Assembly: GCF_000384315.1 (NCBI RefSeq)
Contig: NZ_ARVW01000001.1
Coordinates: 4,278,157 to 4,342,156 of the forward strand
Source: Amycolatopsis nigrescens CSC17Ta-90
GTDB taxonomy: Bacteria; Actinomycetota; Actinomycetes; Mycobacteriales; Pseudonocardiaceae
Direction of reading: 5' to 3'
DNA length: 64,000 nt
The position numbers were made by a program, and so were the translations under genes. Numbering within the stretch: the first letter of the stretch is position 1; each line of letters starts with the position of its first letter. Below, in pieces: positions 24,734 to 34,700 of this stretch. The notes below the pieces were generated by a model. The model did not search any database, was not told where the DNA came from, and worked only from the letters and a program-made list of their open reading frames with translations.

Positions 24734-25411
24734 GTGACCGACGAAACGACGCCCGCCCGCGAGTCGTTGGCCAGTGTTCTCGGCGGCCGTCGTGGCGCGC
24801 TGGACGCGAGCGTGCCGCCGGCGGCGTTCGTCGCCGGCTGGCTGATCTCCGGCCAGTCCATCGGCTGGGGTGCCTGGACGGCGATCGCCGCGGCGGTGCT
24901 GACCGGCGCGTTCCGGTTGCTGCGCGGGGACAGGGCGCGGGCCGTGGTGGTCAGCCTGACCGCGGTGATCGCCGGTGCGCTGATCGCGTTGCACACCGGC
25001 CGCGCGGAGGACTTCTTCCTGATCCAGGTGCTGTCCAATGTGGCCAGCGCGCTGCTGTGGGCGGCCAGTGTTGCGGTCCGCTGGCCGCTGCTCGGCGTGG
25101 TGGTCGGCCTGCTGCTCGGGCAGAAGGCCAGGTGGCGGCGCGACCCGGCGCTGCTGCGCGCGTACTCCTGGGCGACGCTGGTCTGGTCGAGCCAGTACGT
25201 ACTGCGGGTCCTGGTGTACGTGCCGCTCTGGTGGGCCGGGGAGCTGGTCGCGCTCGGCGTCGCGCGCACCGCGCTGACCTGGCCGTTGCAGGCGCTCACC
25301 ATCGCGGTCAGCGGCTGGGTGCTCTACAAGGTGCTGCCCGACGACCACCCCGGCCTCCGCCTCGCTATCCCTGCCGACCGCACCTCCTCCCCGGCTCCCC
25401 CCGAGACCTGA
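24734..25411 (+). CDS. DUF3159 family membrane protein
   Basis: This 225-residue protein belongs to the actinobacterial DUF3159 family. It has about six hydrophobic segments, including PPAAFVAGWLISGQSIGW, AVVVSLTAVIAGALIAL and WPLQALTIAVSGWVLYKVL, and the motif VVVGLLLGQKARWRRDPALLRAYSWATLVW. Function is unknown. The start is GTG 24734. It ends 5 bp before a type B palindrome. Confidence 0.83.
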   Translation: MTDETTPARESLASVLGGRRGALDASVPPAAFVAGWLISGQSIGWGAWTAIAAAVLTGAFRLLRGDRARAVVVSLTAVIAGALIALHTGRAEDFFLIQVLSNVASALLWAASVAVRWPLLGVVVGLLLGQKARWRRDPALLRAYSWATLVWSSQYVLRVLVYVPLWWAGELVALGVARTALTWPLQALTIAVSGWVLYKVLPDDHPGLRLAIPADRTSSPAPPET

Positions 25412-25415
25412 CCGT

Positions 25416-25466
25416 CCCTTAAGGCCACCTTGAGGGCGTTCAACGCCCCTAAGGTGGCCTTAAGGG
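25416..25466. terminator. Type B intergenic palindrome
   Basis: Two 25-base arms around a single C at 25441 match at 23 positions. They begin CCCTTAAGGCCACCTT and meet at GCGTTCAACGC. The stop codon of the converging kinase gene (25460-25462) lies inside the right arm. Relatives are at 36399 and 43970. Confidence 0.75.
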
Positions 25467-26434
25467 GCGGATGAGCGCTGGGGGCGGGGGGCGTGTTCAC
25501 CCCAGGCGTCCACGGCGGCGAGCCAGGCGGCGCCGAGCACGCCGTCGGTGCTTTCCAGCACGTCGAGGCCGGGCAGCCGGGCGCGCACCTTGGCGCCGAC
25601 CGGGCTGTCCGCGCCGAGCACGCTGCCGACCAGCACCACCGGGGTGTTCTCGCCAGGTTCGCGGCCGGCGACGGCGTTCGCCACCAGCAGCTCCGCCGCC
25701 CGCGCGGTGATCTCCAGCGCGACCGGCTCCCCGGCCGCGTCCGCCGTGCTGACCAGCGGGGCGAAGCGGGCCAGCCGGATCGGCGGCTCCCCGTTGACCG
25801 TGGTGATCAGCCGCCGGGAGACGAGTAGCCGCTGATCATCCGACATACCGTCTAAATCGGACAGATCCAGCGCTTCGGCGAGCACCGCGGCGAACAGCCC
25901 GGTGAGCGGGCTGCCGTCGCCCAGCGCGGTCAGCGTGACCCGGACGGCCTCGCGGCCGATCCAGAACGCGGAGCCCTCGTCGCCGAGTAGCCAGCCGTAG
26001 CCGCCGGTGGTGGACACCAGGCGGCGCTTGCGGATCCGCCCGGCGATGGAGCCGGTGCCGGCCACCAGCACGGTGCCGTCCGGGGCGGAGGTGGCCGAGG
26101 CGAAGGCGACCTCCGCGTCGGTGGCCGTCCGCACCGCGCAGCCAAGCCGCAGCCCAGCCCATGCCCGGTCGAACACCGCGGCGATCGCCGGGTCGGTCAG
26201 CTTGCTCACCCCGGCCATGCCGACCACGCAGGCCAGCGTGCGGCCGGGGTCCAAGCCGGACAGTGCGGAGCCGATCGCATCGGCGATCCGCCCGGCCGCG
26301 ACCTCCGGCGGATGCGAGTTGGGGTTGGCGCCGCCGGCGTGCGCGCTGCCGAGCACGGCGCCGGTCGAGTCCACCGCCAGCGCCCTGGTCGAGGTGCCGC
26401 CGGCGTCCACCCCGACCACCTGCCCGCGGCTCAT
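25460..26434 (-). CDS. BadF/BadG-type ATPase, probable N-acetylglucosamine kinase
   Basis: This 324-residue ASKHA-fold kinase shows the phosphate 1 motif VVGVDAGGTSTRALAVD at the N-terminus, LVAGTGSIAGR (phosphate 2) and GGYGWLLGDEGSAFWIGREAV, typical of GlcNAc kinases in this family. It overlaps the upstream SIS gene by 4 bp (ATGA). With that gene and the divergent DasR-like regulator, it points to amino-sugar use. Kinase specificity for GlcNAc is inferred from family and context. Confidence 0.82.
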   Translation of the reverse strand: MSRGQVVGVDAGGTSTRALAVDSTGAVLGSAHAGGANPNSHPPEVAAGRIADAIGSALSGLDPGRTLACVVGMAGVSKLTDPAIAAVFDRAWAGLRLGCAVRTATDAEVAFASATSAPDGTVLVAGTGSIAGRIRKRRLVSTTGGYGWLLGDEGSAFWIGREAVRVTLTALGDGSPLTGLFAAVLAEALDLSDLDGMSDDQRLLVSRRLITTVNGEPPIRLARFAPLVSTADAAGEPVALEITARAAELLVANAVAGREPGENTPVVLVGSVLGADSPVGAKVRARLPGLDVLESTDGVLGAAWLAAVDAWGEHAPRPQRSSAP

Positions 26435-27480
26435 CGCGTCTTGGTCACCTTGTTCAGCCCGCGCGGCCGGTCCGGGTCGCCGCCGCGGGCCAGCGCCAGC
26501 CCGAGCGCGACGCGCTGCACCGGCAGCACCTCCAGCACCGGGGCCAGCTCCTCGGCCACCTGCGGCACCGGGATGCGCAGCGCTGCCGGCACGTCCTGGG
26601 CGGACGAGCCCACCGCGAGCACGTCGGCCCCGCGCTCGGCGACCGCGGCCAGCACCTCGTGCATGGCGGCGCCGCCACGGCCGGCCCCGGTCACCGCGAG
26701 CACGGCGGTCTCCTGGTCGATCGCCGCGACCGGGCCGTGCAGCAGGTCCGCCCCGCTGTACGCCCGCGCGGCCAGGTAGCTGGTCTCGGCCAGCTTCAGC
26801 GCCGCTTCCAGCGCCGTCGCGTAGGAGTAGCCGCGGCCGGCGGTGATCACCCTGTCCACGAACCGGTAGCGGTCCACCGCGCGCTGCACGCCGTCCTGCG
26901 CGCCGTGCAGGGTCTGCCTTGCCAGCTCGCCGATCTCGCGGGCGTCCTCGCCCTTGCCCCCGCGGACCGCGTCGATCAGCAGGTACAGCGCGAGCAGGGT
27001 GGCCGAGTAGGTCTTGGTCGCGGCCACTGCGTGCTCGGTGCCGGCGCCGATGTCCACCGCCAGCTCGGCCGCGGAGTGCAGCGGGGACGAGGGCGTGTTG
27101 CTGGCCGCGACGGTGAGCGCGCCCTGCTCGCGCGCGGCCTGGGTGACCTCCAGCAGGTCCGGCGAGCCGCCGCTCTGGCTGACCGACACCAGCAGCACGT
27201 CGCGCAGGTCCGGCCGCGCGCCGTAGAGCGTCACCGTGGACGGCGACACCAGCCCGGCCGGCAGCCCGAGCAGCACCTCGATCAGGTACTTGGCGTAGAG
27301 CGCGGCGTGGTCGCTGGAGCCGCGGGCGGCGAGCAGCGCGAACCGCGGTTTCCGCTCCGCGATCACGTCCGCCACCTCGGCGATCCCGGGTCGCCGCTCG
27401 ACCAGCCCGGCCAGCACATCGGGCTGTTCGGCGATCTCCGCGGCCATGTGTTCGCCGGGTCGTACCTCGCTGCTGGTCAT
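26431..27480 (-). CDS. SIS-domain sugar isomerase/deaminase
   Basis: This 349-residue protein has two SIS domains like those of glucosamine-6-phosphate synthase but no glutaminase domain. Visible motifs are LLAARGSSDHAALYAKYLIE (about 48-67), LLVSVSQSGGSPD (about 95-107), AVAATKTYSATLLAL and GRGYSYATALEAALKLAETS. Such proteins act as glucosamine-6-phosphate deaminases or related isomerases. Its promoter region carries a DasR-type box at 27510, 30 bp upstream of the start. Confidence 0.85.
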   Translation of the reverse strand: MTSSEVRPGEHMAAEIAEQPDVLAGLVERRPGIAEVADVIAERKPRFALLAARGSSDHAALYAKYLIEVLLGLPAGLVSPSTVTLYGARPDLRDVLLVSVSQSGGSPDLLEVTQAAREQGALTVAASNTPSSPLHSAAELAVDIGAGTEHAVAATKTYSATLLALYLLIDAVRGGKGEDAREIGELARQTLHGAQDGVQRAVDRYRFVDRVITAGRGYSYATALEAALKLAETSYLAARAYSGADLLHGPVAAIDQETAVLAVTGAGRGGAAMHEVLAAVAERGADVLAVGSSAQDVPAALRIPVPQVAEELAPVLEVLPVQRVALGLALARGGDPDRPRGLNKVTKTR

Positions 27481-27509
27481 CTGGCCCCTCGCACTCGTCT
27501 TGCGAAACC

Positions 27510-27521
27510 TGGTCTAGACCA
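27510..27521. promoter_or_regulatory. DasR responsive element (dre)
   Basis: TGGTCTAGACCA is a perfect 12-bp palindrome and matches the core of the dre consensus known from Streptomyces DasR. It lies in the divergent spacer between the SIS gene and the GntR gene, placing both the catabolic genes and the regulator under likely control by glucosamine-6-phosphate. Confidence 0.85.
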
Positions 27522-27640
27522 ATACTAACCCGGGCGGACGCTGGTCCGTGAAGGGTAGTTTTCCGTGTCGGACGATCGCCAAGCCTGGCGGACCAGGCAT
27601 GCTGTTGACAACAGCGAGGTGAGGAGAGCAGGAGTCGCGA

Positions 27641-28399
27641 ATGTTGGAGACACCTACCCCCGGCGAGCCCGGTGGCCCCGGCGGGCTGCGCGGTCAGCGG
27701 GAACCTAAGTACTGGGCGCTGAAGCAGCACCTGCTCGACCTGCTCGACGCGTTGCCGGCCGGCTCGCCGATCCCCACCGAACGCGCACTGGCCGGCGAGT
27801 TCACCGTCTCGCGCACCACCGTCCGCCAGGCGCTCGCCGACCTGACCGCGGAGGGCAGGCTGCACCGCGTGCAGGGCAAGGGCACCTTCGCCGCCGAACC
27901 GAAGCTGGCCCAGCGGCTGCAGCTCAGCTCGTACACCGAGGACATGCGGGCGCAGGGCCGCGAGCCCTCGTCGAAGCTGCTGGAGATCGACGAGTTCACC
28001 GCCGAGCCGGAGCTGGCCAAGCTGCTCGGCATCCGGCTCGGTGCCAAGGTGCTGCGGCTCCGGCGGCTGCGCCTCGCCGACGCCGAGCCGATGGCGCTGG
28101 AGACCACGCACCTGCCGCTCGGCCGGTTCCGCGGGCTGCGCAAGCACGTCTCCGCGGGCGGTTCGCTGTACGCCGTGCTGCGGGAGCACTACGGCGTGGA
28201 GATGGAACGGGCCGAGGAGACCATCGAGACCGCGCTGGCCGGCCCGCAGGAGGCCGAGCTGCTCGGCGCGGACGTCGGCCTGCCGATGCTGCTGCTTTCG
28301 CGGCACTCCTTCGCCAAGGACGGCAAGCCCGTCGAGTACGTCCGCTCCATCTACCGCGGCGACCGCTATAAGTTTGTTACGACCCTGCTCAAGCCGTAA
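27641..28399 (+). CDS. dasR: DasR-like GntR/HutC regulator
   Basis: This 252-residue GntR regulator has a winged helix ([41 protein letters not shown], about 44-84) and a UTRA effector domain (about 100-245). The C-terminal [15 protein letters not shown] is characteristic of DasR proteins. DasR represses chitin and GlcNAc catabolism and is released by amino-sugar phosphates; in streptomycetes it also ties nutrient state to antibiotic production. A dre site lies upstream of the gene and the divergent kinase/SIS operon. Confidence 0.85.
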   Translation: MLETPTPGEPGGPGGLRGQREPKYWALKQHLLDLLDALPAGSPIPTERALAGEFTVSRTTVRQALADLTAEGRLHRVQGKGTFAAEPKLAQRLQLSSYTEDMRAQGREPSSKLLEIDEFTAEPELAKLLGIRLGAKVLRLRRLRLADAEPMALETTHLPLGRFRGLRKHVSAGGSLYAVLREHYGVEMERAEETIETALAGPQEAELLGADVGLPMLLLSRHSFAKDGKPVEYVRSIYRGDRYKFVTTLLKP

Positions 28400-28412
28400 T
28401 CGCAGGTCAGGC

Positions 28413-28458
28413 GTCGTGAGTGGAAAGTGTTGCCAGGGCAACGTTTTCCACTCACGAC
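28413..28458. terminator. Type A intergenic palindrome
   Basis: Two 22-base arms beginning GTCGTGAGTGGAAA and ending TTTCCACTCACGAC pair at 20 positions around a 2-base centre. Here the palindrome separates two genes in the same direction, dasR and the MFS gene, so it probably insulates the latter. Confidence 0.72.
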
Positions 28459-28476
28459 CGGGAAGGGGTGGTCCGG

Positions 28477-30000
28477 GTGAGTAGCGGTCCCGCGGCTTCG
28501 GCCGACGTGGTGCGGTGGGGGAGCCCGGCGGCGCGTGGGGTGCTCGCGACCACGATCCTCGGGTCCGGGATGGCGATGCTGGACGGCACCATCGTCAACG
28601 TCGCGCTGCCCCGGATCGGCGAGGAGCTGCACGCCTCGGTCGCCGGTCTGCAGTGGATCCTGGACGGCTACCTGCTCTCCCTCGCCGCGCTGATCCTGAT
28701 CGCCGGCTCGCTCGGCGACCGGTACGGCCGCCGCCGGGTGTTCGTGATCGGCGTGGTCTGGTTCGGCGTCGCCTCCGTGCTCTGCGGCGCGGCGGTGTCC
28801 ACCGAGATGCTGGTCGCCACCAGGGTGCTGCAGGGCATCGGCGGCGCGCTGCTCACCCCCGGCTCGCTGGCCATCCTGCAGACCGCCTTCGCCAGGGAGG
28901 ACCGGGCACGGGCGATCGGCGCCTGGTCCGGCCTCGGCGGTATCGCCGCCGCGATCGGGCCGCTGCTCGGCGGTGTGCTGGTGCAGCTGTGGTCGTGGCG
29001 GCTGGCCTTCCTGATCAACCTGCCGCTCGCGGTGCTCTGCGTGTGGCTGGCGAGCAAGTACGTGCCGGAGTCCTGCGACGACGAGCTGCAGGGCCGGGGG
29101 CGCCCGAACTTCGGCGCGGCGGCACTCGGCACGGTCGGGCTGGCAGGGGTCACCGCCGCACTGGTCGAGGCGCCGGCCAGGGGGATCGGCGACCCGGTGG
29201 TGCTGGCCGCCGGGGTGGCCGGGCTGCTCGGGATGGCCGCGTTCGTCCGGCTCCAGCTGCGTTCGGCGGCTCCGCTGGTGCCGCCCGAGCTCTTCCGCGA
29301 TCGCACGTTCACCGTGTCCAACGCGCTGACCTTCGTGGTCTACGCCGCGCTGGGCGGGGTGATGATGCTGATGGTCATGCAGCTGCAGGTCTCGCTGGGC
29401 TACTCGCCGACCGCGGCCGGGCTGGCCGGCCTGCCGATCACGCTGATCATGCTGGTGTTCTCCGGCCGCTCCGGCGGGCTGGCCCAGCGGATCGGCCCGC
29501 GCCTCCAGCTGGTGACCGGTCCGCTGCTGATCGCGGCCGGCATGCTGCTGCTGCTCCGGGTCGGTCCCGGCGCCTCCTACCTCGGCTCGGTGCTGCCCGC
29601 GGTGGCGGTCTTCGGTCTCGGGCTGGTCATCGTGGTCGCGCCGGTGACCGCGACCGTGCTGGCTGCCGCGCCGGACCACCACGCCGGGGTCGCCTCCGGG
29701 GTGAACAACGCGATCGCCCGTTCCGGCGGACTGCTCGCGATCGCGGTGCTGCCGGCGATCGCCGGACTCAGCGGTGCGTCCTACACCGACCCGGCGGCGC
29801 TGACCGCGGGCTGGCAGCGCGCGCTGCTGGTCTGCGCCGGGCTCGCCGTGGCGGGCGGACTGCTCGCGCTCGGCGTCCGCAACAACGTGCTCGGTGGGCC
29901 GGAAGAGCTACCCGCCGCGGAGGATCCCCGTCCGGGGGAGTGCCTGCACTGCGGTGTCGACGCACCGCCGACACACGTCCGTTCGGCCCATCACTCCTGA
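28477..30000 (+). CDS. MFS exporter, DHA2 (EmrB/QacA) family
   Basis: This 507-residue transporter has about 14 membrane segments. Motif A is GSLGDRYGRRRVF (about 73-85), motif C-like residues occur in GLGGIAAAIGPLLGGVL and the DHA2 motif D1 in MLDGTIVNVALPRI. The likely role is proton-driven export of drugs or a natural product. The C-terminus carries GECLHCGVDA, a CxxC not usual in the family. GTG 28477 follows GGAAGGGG. No regulator is adjacent beyond dasR. Confidence 0.88.
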   Translation: MSSGPAASADVVRWGSPAARGVLATTILGSGMAMLDGTIVNVALPRIGEELHASVAGLQWILDGYLLSLAALILIAGSLGDRYGRRRVFVIGVVWFGVASVLCGAAVSTEMLVATRVLQGIGGALLTPGSLAILQTAFAREDRARAIGAWSGLGGIAAAIGPLLGGVLVQLWSWRLAFLINLPLAVLCVWLASKYVPESCDDELQGRGRPNFGAAALGTVGLAGVTAALVEAPARGIGDPVVLAAGVAGLLGMAAFVRLQLRSAAPLVPPELFRDRTFTVSNALTFVVYAALGGVMMLMVMQLQVSLGYSPTAAGLAGLPITLIMLVFSGRSGGLAQRIGPRLQLVTGPLLIAAGMLLLLRVGPGASYLGSVLPAVAVFGLGLVIVVAPVTATVLAAAPDHHAGVASGVNNAIARSGGLLAIAVLPAIAGLSGASYTDPAALTAGWQRALLVCAGLAVAGGLLALGVRNNVLGGPEELPAAEDPRPGECLHCGVDAPPTHVRSAHHS

Positions 30001-30153
30001 GTTTCTTTAAGTACGTCAAGGCAAGGTAAGCCCACAGACCGTCCATTGTGGATGGTCATAGTGGCGGCGCTCACCTTCTGGCAACTGTGGAACCCGCTCG
30101 TGCGACTTAACCGTTGGGAGTGGAGAGACTTCGGGGACGAGCAGATCGGAATC

Positions 30154-31212
30154 ATGAGCGAGGAGAAGAAGGAAGACGAGACGGGCTCGGGGAAGTCCGG
30201 GATCAAACTGGCGCAGGTGGCCGCGGCGGCGCTGGCGGCCGTCACCGCCGCGTTCCTCGGTTCCACCCTCGGCGTCGCCGGCACCGTGATCGGGGCCGGC
30301 ATCGCGAGCGTGGTGACCACCGTCGGCAGCGAGCTGTACCTGCGCTCGCTGCGCGCGAGCAAGGAGGCCGCCCAGCGCACCAAGGACCTGGCCAAGGCAC
30401 TGGCCGATCCGTCGCTGCGGCAGCAGACCAAGGTCGTGCCCGCGGCGAAACCGGTGCTCCCCGCGCAGCGCGGGGTCACCAGGCCGGTGCCGCCCGCGCC
30501 GCCGACCGGACCGCAGCGCACCAGGTCGCAGCCTTCGCCGCAGCGGCAGTTCGCCGGGAACCAGCAGCCGACCCAGGCCTGGCCGGTCGCGGACCAGGAC
30601 CTGACGGATGCGGACGGCACCCAGCGGTTGCCGACCGCGGGCACCGGCCAGTCCGATGGTGGCGAGCGAACCGTGCTCATCCCCCGTCCGGGTGGACCGC
30701 AGCCGCCGACCGACCCGGTCGGCCCGGCGATCGTGGAAGGCCCGCCGGAGGACAAGGCCGGCCGGTTCAGCAGGCTGGGCAAGCTGCGCTGGCCGCTGGT
30801 CATCGGCACCAGCCTGATCGGGTTCGTAATCGCGTTCCTGGCCATCACCGGTATCGAGGGAGTCACCGGCAAGCCGATCTCCGGCGGTGAAGGCACCACG
30901 TTCGGCCACATCGTGCGGGGCGGTGGCACCGGCACGTCCGATCAGGACAAGCAGCAGCAGGAGCAGCCGCCCGCGACCCAGGACAACAAGGGTGCGCGGC
31001 CGTCCAACACGCCGAAGCCGTCCAGCACGCCGGACAGCGGTGACTCGACCCCGAGCAACCAGCCGGACCCGCCGTCCTCCACCGGCAACTCGAGCCAGCC
31101 GTCGAAGTCGTCCAGCACGCCGACCCCGACGCAGAGCGGCGAGCCCGGCGGCACCCAGCAGCAACAGCCCCAGGGCAACCGAGCCCCCGCCGGCTCCGAT
31201 ACGGGCAAATAG
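30154..31212 (+). CDS. Actinobacterial membrane protein with Pro/Ser/Gln-rich tail
   Basis: This 352-residue protein is not of a family I can name. It has a hydrophobic region with glycine-rich helices (about 15-65: LAQVAAAALAAVTAAFLG, then VAGTVIGAGIASVVTTV), a proline-rich linker, a single strong membrane helix (WPLVIGTSLIGFVIAFLAITGI, about 212-233) and a 110-residue low-complexity tail rich in P, S, T and Q, probably outside the cell. I chose ATG 30154; longer starts lack a site. Its stop is formed by a type D repeat half. Confidence 0.7.
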   Translation: MSEEKKEDETGSGKSGIKLAQVAAAALAAVTAAFLGSTLGVAGTVIGAGIASVVTTVGSELYLRSLRASKEAAQRTKDLAKALADPSLRQQTKVVPAAKPVLPAQRGVTRPVPPAPPTGPQRTRSQPSPQRQFAGNQQPTQAWPVADQDLTDADGTQRLPTAGTGQSDGGERTVLIPRPGGPQPPTDPVGPAIVEGPPEDKAGRFSRLGKLRWPLVIGTSLIGFVIAFLAITGIEGVTGKPISGGEGTTFGHIVRGGGTGTSDQDKQQQEQPPATQDNKGARPSNTPKPSSTPDSGDSTPSNQPDPPSSTGNSSQPSKSSSTPTPTQSGEPGGTQQQQPQGNRAPAGSDTGK

Positions 31213-31227
31213 CCGACTTTTTGCCCG
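31202..31227. terminator. Hairpin made from a type D half-repeat
   Basis: CGGGCAAA and TTTGCCCG pair across a 10-base loop. The block GCAAATAGCCGACTTTTTGC nearly repeats one arm of the palindrome at 13858, and its TAG is the stop codon of the preceding gene. It lies between that gene and the converging thiE. Confidence 0.55.
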
Positions 31228-31234
31228 TTGGGGA

Positions 31235-31900
31235 TCAGGTGAGGTGGGAGCGGAGGGCGCGGGCGGCGGCCTCGGGGTCTTCGGCGCCGGTGATGGCGCG
31301 GACGACGACCACGCGGGTCGCCCCGGCGGCCAGCACCTCGGGCAGTCGGGCGTGGTCGATGCCGCCGATCGCGAACCACGGCCGGACCGCGCCGAAGGCC
31401 GCGGTTTCGCGCACCAGGTCGAGGCCGGGCGCGTGCCGGCCCGGTTTGGTCGGGGTCGGCCAGCACGGGCCGGTGCAGAAGTAGTCCACCCCCGGCTCGT
31501 CCGCCGCGTCGCGCGCCTGCCGGGGCGAGTGCGTGGAGCGGCCGATCACCGGCTCGTCCCCGAGCACGCGCCTGGCCAGCGCCACCGGGATGTCGTCCTG
31601 GCCGAGGTGCAGCACGTCCGCGCCGGCCGCCAGCGCCACGTCCGCCCGGTCGTTCACCGCGAGCAGCGCGCCGTGCTTGGCGCAGGCCTCGGCCAGCACC
31701 TCCAGCGCCGCCAGCTCCTGTTTCGCCTCGATCCCCGAGCCGTCCGTCTTGTCCCGGAGCTGCACGATGTCCACCCCGCCGGCCAGCGCCGCGTCGGTGA
31801 ACGCGGCCAGGTCGCCGGTGGCCGAGCGGGCGTCGGTGCACAGGTACAACCGGGCGTCGTCGAGTCGTTTCCTGATCTGTTCACCACTGAGGCCGGGCAT
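31235..31900 (-). CDS. thiE: Thiamine-phosphate synthase
   Basis: ThiE joins HMP-pyrophosphate and thiazole phosphate to thiamine phosphate. The 221-residue TIM barrel shows [42 protein letters not shown] and the phosphate loop FAIGGID. It is divergent from thiO with the TPP riboswitch of the latter in between; no riboswitch faces thiE. This matches the thiE/thiO arrangement of M. tuberculosis Rv0414c-Rv0415. Confidence 0.93.
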   Translation of the reverse strand: MPGLSGEQIRKRLDDARLYLCTDARSATGDLAAFTDAALAGGVDIVQLRDKTDGSGIEAKQELAALEVLAEACAKHGALLAVNDRADVALAAGADVLHLGQDDIPVALARRVLGDEPVIGRSTHSPRQARDAADEPGVDYFCTGPCWPTPTKPGRHAPGLDLVRETAAFGAVRPWFAIGGIDHARLPEVLAAGATRVVVVRAITGAEDPEAAARALRSHLT

Positions 31901-31935
31901 GACACGACCCTAACCTTCGCGCTACGGTGGGGGTG

Positions 31936-32020
31936 TCCGCACGGGAGCCTGATTCGCAGGTTGAGAGGGAGCCGAAGCTCCGACCGTGGAACCTGATCCG
32001 GATAATGCCGGCGCAGGGAG
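31936..32020 (+). ncRNA. TPP riboswitch (thiO-thiS-thiG)
   Basis: The THI-box is clear: an opening ACGGGAGCCTG, the conserved TTGAGAGGGA at 31961-31970, then AACCTGATCCGGATAATGCC and GGCGCAGGGA ending near 32020. The thiO GTG follows 10 bp later, so the switch most likely hides the ribosome-binding site when TPP is bound. Confidence 0.93.
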
Positions 32021-32029
32021 CGTGATCTC

Positions 32030-33138
32030 GTGAGTGAAAACCTGGTCGTCATCGGTGGTGGCGTGATCGGGCTCTCGGTGGCCTGGCGCGCCGCGGCCGC
32101 GGGTCATCACGTGCGGCTCGTCGATCCCAGCCCCGGCCGGGGCGCCTCCTGGGTGGCCGGCGGCATGCTGGCCCCGGTCACCGAGGCGTGGCCGGGTGAG
32201 GAGGACGTGCTCGCCCTCGGTGAGGAGTCGCTGCGCCGCTGGCCGGAGTTCGCCGAGGCGCTGACCACGGACGGTGGCGATCCCGGACTGTCCGAAGCGG
32301 GCACCATCGTGGTGGCCTTCGACCGCGCCGACGCCGAGCAGCTCGACGTGCTGGCGGAATACCTCGGCGCACTGGGCCGCGTAGTGCGGCCGGTGCCGGG
32401 CAGCAAGCTGAGCCGTACCCAGCCGGGACTGGCCGGGTCGCTCCGAAGTGGACTGTTGGTGCCCGGCGATCTGGCCGTGGACAACCGGAAACTGCTGCGG
32501 TCGCTGCAGGTCGCGGCGAAGCGCCGGGGCGTGGAGTTCGTCGAGGACACCGCGAGCGAGATCGGCGACGGTCAGGTGCGCACCGGCGGTTCGGTACTGC
32601 GCTGCGACACCGCGGTGATCGCCGCTGGTGCCCGCAGCGCGGGGCTGCATCCGGCACTGGCCGGTGCCGTGCACCCGCTGAAGGGCGAGATCCTGCGCCT
32701 GCGGGCCCGGCGGAGCAGCCTCGCGCCACCCGGCCGGACCGTGCGCGCCCTGGTCGAGGGCAGGCCGATCTACCTGGTGCCCCGCGAAGGCGGCGAGCTG
32801 GTGCTCGGCGCCACCCAGTACGAGTCCGGGTTCGACGAGACGGTCACCGCGCGTGGCGTGCGCGAGCTGTTGGAGGGCGCGGAGCGGGTGTTCCCCGGCA
32901 TCGCGGAGTACGAGCTGACCGAGGTGACGGCCGGCCTGCGCGCGGCGAGCGTGGACAACCTGCCGGTGCTCGGCGAGCTGTCCCCCGGGGTGCTCGCCGC
33001 CACCGGGCACCACCGCAACGGCCTGCTGCTCGCCCCGGTCACCGCGGACGCGGTAGTGGCCATGCTCGCCGGGGAGAAACCCCCGGAGCAGGCACTCGCG
33101 GCAAGCCCGGAGCGGCTGCCCGACCGGGAAAGGAACTG

Positions 33139-33139
<1 letters not shown>
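32030..33139 (+). CDS. thiO: Glycine oxidase (thiazole branch)
   Basis: ThiO is an FAD enzyme that oxidises glycine to the imine used by ThiG. The 369-residue protein begins with the dinucleotide fold VVIGGGVIGLSVAWRAAAAG and has the substrate-domain motif HPLKGEILRLR and the C-terminal FAD contact ATGHHRNGLLLAP. GTG 32030 lies directly behind a TPP riboswitch. It overlaps thiS by 1 bp. Confidence 0.93.
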
Positions 33140-34126
<987 letters not shown>

Positions 34127-34214
34127 AAAAACGTTTTAGAACGCCGTTTGATTCAACCCGATGCTGACACGCGTCACCTTTCACCCCGATGGCACGCACT
34201 GAGCACGTAAGGTT

Positions 34215-34235
34215 GACGACACTTATTGTTTCGTC
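34215..34235. promoter_or_regulatory. Candidate MarR operator
   Basis: GACGACAC and GTTTCGTC flank TTATT and pair at 7 of 8 positions. The site lies 31 bp upstream of the MarR start in an AT-richer stretch, suggesting autoregulation. Confidence 0.45.
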
Positions 34236-34265
34236 TACCCGTAACCGTGCAGAAGGAGCCCCGAG

Positions 34266-34700
34266 GTGACCACGTCGTCGACGCAGGATGTCTCGGGAAG
34301 ACTGTTTCTGGCGGTGGGCCGGTTGTCCAGGTCGCTGCGCCAGGCTGGCACCCCGGGTCCTGGGCACGGCGCTATCTCCGCGCTGGCCACCCTGGTCAGC
34401 CATGGCCAGCTGCGGCTCGGTGACCTGGCCGCCAAGGAGGGCGTCGCCGCGGCCACCATGTCCAGGATCGTCGCCGCGCTGGTCGAGGCCGGTTATGTGC
34501 GCCGGGAGTCCGACCCGCTGGACCGGCGGGCCTGGCTGGCCACCGCCACCGACGAGGGCGAGCGGGTCGTCTCCGGGGTGCGTTCGACCAGGGTGCAGGA
34601 GCTCGGCAAGCGGATCGACCGGCTGCCGGAGCACCTGCGCGAGTCGCTCACCGCGGCACTGCCGGCGCTGGAGGCGCTGCTCACCGATGAGGAGCCGTAG
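34266..34700 (+). CDS. MarR family transcriptional regulator
   Basis: This 144-residue winged-helix protein shows the MarR core LGDLAAKEGVAAATMSRIVAALVEAGYVRRESDPLDRRAWLATAT (about 57-101; recognition helix ATMSRIVAALV). GTG 34266 follows GGAGCCCCGAG. It overlaps the convergent channel gene by 20 bp at their 3' ends, so the two mRNAs are complementary there. The target and ligand are unknown. Confidence 0.86.
   Translation: MTTSSTQDVSGRLFLAVGRLSRSLRQAGTPGPGHGAISALATLVSHGQLRLGDLAAKEGVAAATMSRIVAALVEAGYVRRESDPLDRRAWLATATDEGERVVSGVRSTRVQELGKRIDRLPEHLRESLTAALPALEALLTDEEP

Noticed and set aside
27594..27616. TTGACA within a CTGTTGACAACAG palindrome as the dasR promoter
   Set aside because: No -10 box at suitable spacing precedes the start codon at 27641. 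It may be an operator but evidence is thin.
25460..28441. A 993-codon open frame on the minus strand across the kinase, SIS and dasR genes
   Set aside because: Only its 3' third is the real kinase gene. The rest is an out-of-frame read of the SIS gene and antisense to dasR, with Arg/Ala/Gly-rich composition typical of high-GC shadow frames.
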